Positions 15,648 through 18,566 of a DNA stretch of 18,566 nt are shown piece by piece (the stretch's first letter is position 1; each line of letters opens with the position of its first letter). Position numbers and translations under genes: made by a program. The notes under the pieces were generated by a model, which was given only the letters and a program-made list of their open reading frames with translations, was not told where the DNA came from and searched no databases. This stretch comes from HGM04593 sp045661205. Lineage in GTDB: Bacteria > Bacteroidota > Bacteroidia > Bacteroidales > Bacteroidaceae. Where the stretch lies: positions 1 through 18,566 of the forward strand of contig JAZRFE010000009.1 of assembly GCA_045661205.1 (NCBI GenBank), given 5' to 3'.

Positions 15648-15977
15648 ATGTACACAATTCAAGCAAACGCCTCGGGAACACGAACATTAGAGGTGACAGA
15701 AAAATATCTCGAAACGATAAGAAGATACTCGCTGCTCACACAGATTGCCGACAGCACAGGCAACGTCAGCGAAGAGACACTCGACAAGGTGCGTTTCACA
15801 CTGCGCTCGCTGGTGGGCTCGGCCGAGGACAAAGAGGATGCTAAAGCTCTGTTGGAGCTATGTTTCCTTTTCTACAACGACAATATGAAACCGTTGGGAC
15901 TGAGCAACCTCATTGAACTGTACAAAAAATGGGAGGCAACAGCGACCACCGACGATAGCCAACAAGTAGAAGAATAA
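15648..15977 (+). CDS. Conserved-type small helical protein of unknown function
   Basis: I do not recognise a domain in this 109-residue protein. It has no signal peptide or membrane segment and is predicted largely helical, with a strongly charged middle (SAEDKEDAKALLELC) and an acidic tail. The start is the ATG at 15648, 45 bases after tsaE, and the stop lies 9 bases before ygiQ, so it is expressed within the operon. I believe short proteins occur at this position in other Bacteroidales, but I cannot verify that here. Confidence 0.8.
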   Translation: MYTIQANASGTRTLEVTEKYLETIRRYSLLTQIADSTGNVSEETLDKVRFTLRSLVGSAEDKEDAKALLELCFLFYNDNMKPLGLSNLIELYKKWEATATTDDSQQVEE

Positions 15978-15986
15978 GAATAGAAG

Positions 15987-17840
15987 ATGTCCGACCACAA
16001 ACTTACCGACTGGCTGCCCACCACGCGCAAAGAGGCCAAACTGCGCGGATGGGAAGAGCTTGACGTTGTACTTTTCAGCGGTGACGCTTATGTAGACCAC
16101 CCGTCATTCGGCGCGGCGGTCATAGGCCGCATACTCGAGGCCGAAGGGTTGCGCGTGGCAATAGTGCCACAGCCCAACTGGCAGGACGACCTGCGCGACT
16201 TCAAGAAGATGGGACGCCCGCGTCTCTTCTTCGGTATTTCGGCGGGATGTATGGACTCCATGGTGAACAAGTACACCGCCGCCAAACGTTTCCGCTCCGA
16301 AGATGCCTACTCGCCCGACGGCAAGCACAGCATGCGCCCCGAATATGCGACGTGCGTATACTCGAACATTCTGAAGGAGCTGTTCCCCGACAGCGCAGTG
16401 GTGATAGGCGGAATAGAGGCGTCAATGAGACGTTTCACCCACTACGACTATTGGCAAGACAAACTAAAGAAAAGTATCCTTGCCGAAAGCAAGGCAGATA
16501 TTCTTGTCTACGGAATGGGCGAACAGCCCATCATAGCCATTGCAACAGCTCTGAAAGAGGAGGCCGAGAGAAGCGGTGCTGAGTATATAACTGCACAACG
16601 CGCCCACGAGCTTACCCTCGATATTCCGCAGACAGGCCACCTGGCTCGCAAGAACGAGATTACCCCGGGAGAGAACGACCACACACTCTTCGGCCACGAT
16701 GAGTGCCTGAAGAGCAAAGAGAAGGAGGCAAAAAACTTCCACATAATAGAACGCGAGTCGAACAAACGCCATGCGCGACGTCTCATTCAACCGGTAGACG
16801 GAATGCTGACAGTCATAAACCCGCCGTTCCCTCCCATGACCACCGAACAGCTCGACCACAGTTTCGACCTTCCCTACACGCGTCTGCCCCACCCCAAATA
16901 TAACGGCAAACGCATCCCCGCCTACGACATGATAAAATTCTCAGTAAATATACACCGAGGATGCTTCGGAGGCTGCGCTTTCTGCACAATATCGGCGCAT
17001 CAGGGGAAATTCATCGCAAACAGAAGCGAGGAGAGCATCATTCGCGAGGTGGAGAAGATAGCATCGATGCCCGACTTCAAAGGATACCTTTCGGACCTGG
17101 GAGGCCCCTCGGCAAACATGTACCGCATGTGTGGCACCGACCAGACGAAGTGCGAGAAGTGTGCGCGCTCGTCATGCATACAACCGAACATTTGCCCCAA
17201 CCTGAACATCGACCACTCGCCACTGCTTAAACTGTACAAGCGTGTGGATGCCATCAGAGGAATAAAGAAGAGCTTCATCGGCAGCGGCGTACGCTACGAC
17301 CTGTTGCTCCACAAGACCGGCGACAAGCTGAAAGACGAGGCTACTGTAAAATACACCGAGGAGCTGATAAAGAACCATGTGAGCGGCCGCCTGAAGGTGG
17401 CACCCGAGCACACCGACGACAAGGTGCTGAAACTGATGCGTAAACCCTCGTTCACGCAGTTCCGCAAGTTCCGCGAGATTTTCAACAGGATAAACCGCGA
17501 CAATAAGCTGAACCAGCAGCTCATACCTTATTTTATAAGCAGTCACCCCGGCAGTACCATGGAGTGCATGGCTTCTCTGGCGGCAGAGACCAAAGAGCTG
17601 AATTTCCATCTGGAACAGGTGCAGGACTTTACCCCCACGCCTATGACTATGGCTACGGAGATGTATTATACGGGTATCAACCCCGAGACGGGCGAGAAGG
17701 TTTTCTGCGCTAAGAATATGCGTGAGAAGGAGGAGCAACGTCTCTTTTTCTTCTGGTACAAGAAGGAGGAGCAGGGAAAGATTAGAGCTATTCTTAAGAA
17801 GGCCGGCAGACAGGATATTCTTAAGAAATTGGGATTGTGA
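15987..17840 (+). CDS. YgiQ family radical SAM protein
   Basis: This 617-residue protein belongs to the YgiQ (UPF0313) radical SAM family, whose reaction is not established. The N-terminal part (about 1-290) has the family segments SGDAYVDHPSFG and GGIEASMRRF. The radical SAM core follows with HRGCFGGCAFC, where Cys326, Cys330 and Cys333 bind the 4Fe-4S cluster that cleaves S-adenosylmethionine. A second group of cysteines (382, 389, 392, 397, 403) is also usual in this family and may hold another cluster or zinc. The C-terminal 100 residues match the associated DUF3362-type end. It is the last gene of the operon. Confidence 0.94.
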   Translation: MSDHKLTDWLPTTRKEAKLRGWEELDVVLFSGDAYVDHPSFGAAVIGRILEAEGLRVAIVPQPNWQDDLRDFKKMGRPRLFFGISAGCMDSMVNKYTAAKRFRSEDAYSPDGKHSMRPEYATCVYSNILKELFPDSAVVIGGIEASMRRFTHYDYWQDKLKKSILAESKADILVYGMGEQPIIAIATALKEEAERSGAEYITAQRAHELTLDIPQTGHLARKNEITPGENDHTLFGHDECLKSKEKEAKNFHIIERESNKRHARRLIQPVDGMLTVINPPFPPMTTEQLDHSFDLPYTRLPHPKYNGKRIPAYDMIKFSVNIHRGCFGGCAFCTISAHQGKFIANRSEESIIREVEKIASMPDFKGYLSDLGGPSANMYRMCGTDQTKCEKCARSSCIQPNICPNLNIDHSPLLKLYKRVDAIRGIKKSFIGSGVRYDLLLHKTGDKLKDEATVKYTEELIKNHVSGRLKVAPEHTDDKVLKLMRKPSFTQFRKFREIFNRINRDNKLNQQLIPYFISSHPGSTMECMASLAAETKELNFHLEQVQDFTPTPMTMATEMYYTGINPETGEKVFCAKNMREKEEQRLFFFWYKKEEQGKIRAILKKAGRQDILKKLGL

Positions 17841-17847
17841 TTTTTAT

Positions 17848-17864
17848 TTACATCGATGATGTAA
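17848..17864 (+). other. Small hairpin after ygiQ
   Basis: TTACATC and GATGTAA form a perfect 7-bp stem with the 3-base loop GAT, eight bases after the stop codon. It is followed by the main terminator 15 bases later and may only stabilise the mRNA end. Confidence 0.5.
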
Positions 17865-17878
17865 TGTGTAAATTATAG

Positions 17879-17912
17879 GGATTGAAGACTGTTTTTCTTC
17901 AATCCTTTTTTT
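17879..17912 (+). terminator. Terminator of the PorW/PorX operon
   Basis: GGATTGAAGA (17879-17888) pairs with TCTTCAATCC (17896-17905) over a 7-base loop and is followed by seven T. It is the only strong plus-strand terminator after 9536. Confidence 0.92.
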
Positions 17913-17976
17913 GTATTCTACGGTAGTTTTTACCCTTAACCAATTATTGTTAATTTGTAGACAGTTGTTTCTATCT

Positions 17977-18001
17977 CACCCTTTTGGCGCCCAAAAGGGT
18001 G
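17977..18001. repeat. Perfect 11-bp palindrome at element's left end
   Basis: CACCCTTTTGG (17977-17987) and CCAAAAGGGTG (17991-18001) are perfect inverted arms around the loop CGC. A similar hairpin with the reverse-complement core ends the element at 18508-18528. Confidence 0.9.
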
Positions 18002-18010
18002 CAAAAGGCA

Positions 18011-18214
18011 CAGCACAGACAAAATCAGTTGTCGCGCCCTTTGCTCGCGAATTTTCGTAAACGAAAATATAGCTCGGTCTGTTGCTCCTTGTCGGTAACT
18101 TTCCCTTGATAGTCGCGGGAGAGTCAAGTTTGGCCGCACTCGTTGCGCGTCAGAAAACTTGCCACTCTTTTCCGCGCCTCTCCGCGGCCGTTACCTGTGA
18201 TTTTGACAGTGCTG
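18011..18214. repeat. Long imperfect fold-back (about 204 bp)
   Basis: The ends CAGCACAGACAAAATCA (18011-18027) and TGATTTTGACAGTGCTG (18198-18214) are inverted with 15 of 17 positions matching. Inside, GGTAAC (18094-18099) faces GTTACC (18190-18195), and GAGTCAAGTTT (18121-18131) faces AAACTTG-CC-ACTC (18155-18167) with a 2-base bulge. A separate small hairpin, ATTTTCG/CGAAAAT, sits at 18051-18068. The nesting suggests a structured RNA or cruciform-forming DNA. Confidence 0.75.
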
Positions 18215-18220
18215 TATTAT

Positions 18221-18269
18221 TTTAAAGTAACTATTGCAATAGTAAATGCTAAGCAGTAGTAACTTTAAA
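18221..18269. repeat. AT-rich inverted repeat with inner palindrome
   Basis: TTTAAAGT (18221-18228) and ACTTTAAA (18262-18269) are inverted. Between them ACTATTGCAATAGT (18230-18243) is a perfect 14-base palindrome. Confidence 0.7.
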
Positions 18270-18304
18270 AACCCTCCGGCACCGTAAGCAGCAGAGCGAA
18301 AGCC

Positions 18305-18403
18305 CGGATGTTTTTGGAAATAGTGCGAGGACTGTATGAGCGTTGGTTATGCACACGCAGTGTGAATAACCGAGCGAGTTCCACAGCACCCCAAAAACAT
18401 CCG
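18305..18403. repeat. Second long fold-back module
   Basis: CGGATGTTTTTGG (18305-18317) and CCAAAAACATCCG (18391-18403) are perfect 13-bp inverted arms. Inside, GGTTATGCACAC (18345-18356) and GTGTGAATAACC (18360-18371) form a 12-bp hairpin with one mismatch and the loop GCA. Confidence 0.85.
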
Positions 18404-18437
18404 AAAGGCTTGAGCGGCAAGGAACGCACCGACTGAA

Positions 18438-18461
18438 GGATATTTCCCAAAGGGAAATTCC
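18438..18461. repeat. Hairpin spanning the start of the right terminal repeat
   Basis: GGATATTTCCC (18438-18448) and GGGAAATTCC (18452-18461) pair with one unpaired base around AAA. The 114-bp repeat begins at 18453, inside the right arm, so the left end of the window carries only this arm. Confidence 0.75.
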
Positions 18462-18566
18462 TGAACAAAGGAAGTGACGACTGATGCGCTCGTGTGCCGG
18501 GCCTTTGGTTCTTTGGGCGCCAAAGAACATATAAATAAATCAACTTATCGGATTGCAACCAAAAAA
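18453..18566. repeat. Right copy of 114-bp direct terminal repeat
   Basis: Identical to 1-114 over its full length; the window ends at the sixth A of the final A run, exactly where unique sequence starts in the left copy. Confidence 0.97.

Larger units (their letters stand above)
17977..18528. repeat. Composite non-coding fold-back element
   Basis: About 550 bases without a credible gene are made of successive inverted repeats. The two ends carry palindromic cores that are exact reverse complements: TTTGGCGCCCAAA (17983-17995) and TTTGGGCGCCAAA (18512-18524). Internal modules are listed separately. Base composition changes along its length, with GC-rich stems and AT-rich spacers. The last part (18453 onward) is also the left end of the window, so the element is present at least as a repeat of that section. 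It resembles a non-autonomous interspersed element (MITE or REP-like) in a gene-tail region. No target-site duplication can be defined from this copy alone. Confidence 0.65.

Noticed and set aside
17977..18528. CRISPR array in the repeat-rich tail
   Set aside because: The repeats are inverted, not regularly spaced direct repeats, and no cas gene is present.
18249..18558. Two overlapping minus-strand reading frames of 93 and 97 codons in the repeat element
   Set aside because: They run straight through the inverted repeats, are rich in Cys/Arg/Ser in the way of stem-loop translations, and overlap each other in different frames. They are likely to be annotated as hypothetical proteins in genomes with this repeat, but I see no coding signal.
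1..18566. Reading the window as a plasmid or phage genome because of its matching ends
   Set aside because: No replication initiator, relaxase, partition, integrase, terminase or structural gene is present, and the genes are typical chromosomal ones.

Overview
The window looks like chromosomal DNA from a member of the order Bacteroidales (phylum Bacteroidota). Three things point there. Promoters match the Bacteroidota -7/-33 pattern (TAnnTTTG with an upstream TTTG/TTG) and strong Shine-Dalgarno sites are absent. Secreted lipoproteins and a GH97 glycosidase are present. The PorW/SprE and PorX proteins are a phylum-specific pair. I cannot name the genus; a gut or oral Prevotellaceae- or Muribaculaceae-like organism would fit.

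Layout. Positions 1-114 are a repeat that recurs exactly at 18453-18566. A lipoprotein glucosaminidase with two LysM repeats (202-1155, minus) is followed by a divergent plus-strand group: cytidine deaminase (1333-1821), low-molecular-weight protein tyrosine phosphatase (1835-2311) and a secreted GH97 glycosidase (2413-4365), closed by a strong terminator. Next come minus-strand genes: a membrane-anchored unknown protein (4491-5093), tRNA-Pro(GGG) with its own promoter and terminator (5221-5295), a fused C26 amidotransferase/M19 dipeptidase (5469-7229) behind an Lrp/AsnC regulator (7245-7709), and two FKBP-type prolyl isomerases, one lipoprotein (7768-8607) and one cytoplasmic (8619-9203).

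A divergent promoter region (9204-9535) leads into an apparent single plus-strand operon of about 8.4 kb. It carries a small membrane protein with a Cys/His cluster, an ABC-3 metal permease, PorW/SprE, PorX, TsaE, a 109-residue unknown protein and a YgiQ radical SAM protein, and ends at a clear terminator (17879-17912). The PorW-PorX pair is linked in other species to type IX secretion, but no secretion-machine gene is visible here.

The last 700 bases are non-coding and built from nested inverted repeats. The composite element runs from about 17977 to 18528 and is bounded by two 13-mers that are exact reverse complements (TTTGGCGCCCAAA and TTTGGGCGCCAAA). Its right-hand 114 bases or so also form the left end of the window. 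The window is therefore either a closed circle of 18,452 bp or, more likely given its all-housekeeping content, a chromosomal segment whose two ends lie in copies of one interspersed repeat. There is no replication, mobilisation, phage, integrase, CRISPR or defence gene. The most unusual features are this repeat element, the PorW/PorX operon with its metal-transport-like leading genes, and the C26-M19 fusion.
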